Shown: positions 48,470-48,493 of the stretch, piece by piece | How positions within the stretch are numbered: the stretch's first letter is position 1 | How the letters are laid out: the number at the start of each line of letters is the position of its first letter | Origin: Alphaproteobacteria bacterium | GTDB lineage: Bacteria; Pseudomonadota; Alphaproteobacteria; Rhizobiales; Xanthobacteraceae | Assembly (NCBI GenBank): GCA_021325315.1 | Contig: JAJPHK010000174.1 | Coordinates: forward strand, 1 to 48,493 | Reading direction: 5' to 3' | Length of the DNA stretch: 48,493 nt | Made by a program: the position numbers and the translations under genes | Notes under the pieces: model-generated | Seen by the model: the letters and a program-made list of their open reading frames with translations, nothing else | What the model was told of the DNA's origin: nothing | Databases searched by the model: none

Positions 48470-48493
48470 ATGTTCTCGCTGATCCCCTGGGAC
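48470..48493 (+). CDS. Truncated gene start at the window edge
   Basis: ATG at 48470 preceded by an excellent AAGGAGGCGTT ribosome site, with eight codons in the window (MFSLIPWD). The product cannot be identified. Orientation and spacing (75 bases after the small membrane protein) suggest the same operon continues. Confidence 0.5.

Overview
The window is GC-rich, with high-GC third positions, strong AGGAGG-type ribosome sites, tightly packed operons and several interspersed palindromic repeats. Together with the gene set (Liv-type importers, a VanA/VanB-like oxygenase, Gfa, an FDH accessory block of DUF3305/DUF3306 type, ECF41) this points to an alphaproteobacterium of the Rhizobiales/Hyphomicrobiales, probably Bradyrhizobiaceae/Xanthobacteraceae-like. 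This is inferred from gene content, not from a marker gene. No rRNA, tRNA, CRISPR array, insertion sequence or phage gene was seen.

Left part (1-16 kb): a MarR regulator, an NMT1-type binding protein and an amidohydrolase form a small uptake/hydrolysis unit. They are followed by a Cache-HAMP chemoreceptor, a secreted hypothetical protein and, on the minus strand, an RND/MMPL exporter. A LuxR-family regulator without a LuxI partner precedes a periplasmic redox group (di-heme peroxidase, polytopic membrane protein, amicyanin-like cupredoxin). A PAS-GGDEF-EAL c-di-GMP protein and a GNAT acetyltransferase close this part.

Middle part (16-31 kb): a catabolic island. A class III CoA-transferase and an enoyl-CoA hydratase-like protein converge on a LysR gene, which diverges from a VanB-like reductase and VanA-like Rieske oxygenase. 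Next come a LivGFHM-type importer with its own Tat-exported binding protein, an AhpD-like protein and Gfa (formaldehyde plus glutathione). The arrangement fits import and oxidative O- or N-demethylation of a small carboxylated compound, with Gfa trapping the released formaldehyde. An Fbp-type ABC transporter (binding protein, fused permease, ATPase) follows.

Right-middle part (31-37 kb): a seven-bladed WD40 propeller fused to cytochrome c; an ECF41 sigma factor with its AhpD-like partner behind a textbook ECF41 promoter; a His-rich lytic transglycosylase; then a repeat-rich spacer and an isolated, less GC-rich two-gene cassette coding for a RAMA-domain protein and an HNH-like nuclease. This cassette is the best candidate for an undescribed system.

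Right part (37-48.5 kb): a respiratory formate dehydrogenase locus. A polyferredoxin gene (minus strand) diverges from a translationally coupled block (biotin/lipoate-ligase-like, DUF6505-, DUF6352-, DUF3305- and DUF3306-type proteins). Then follow an HTH-TorD fusion, a tiny Tat protein, the catalytic subunit (Cys type, Tat signal), the four-cluster ferredoxin subunit, the cytochrome b subunit and a 58-residue membrane protein. Formate made from Gfa-derived formaldehyde could be oxidised here, so the middle and right parts may be metabolically linked.
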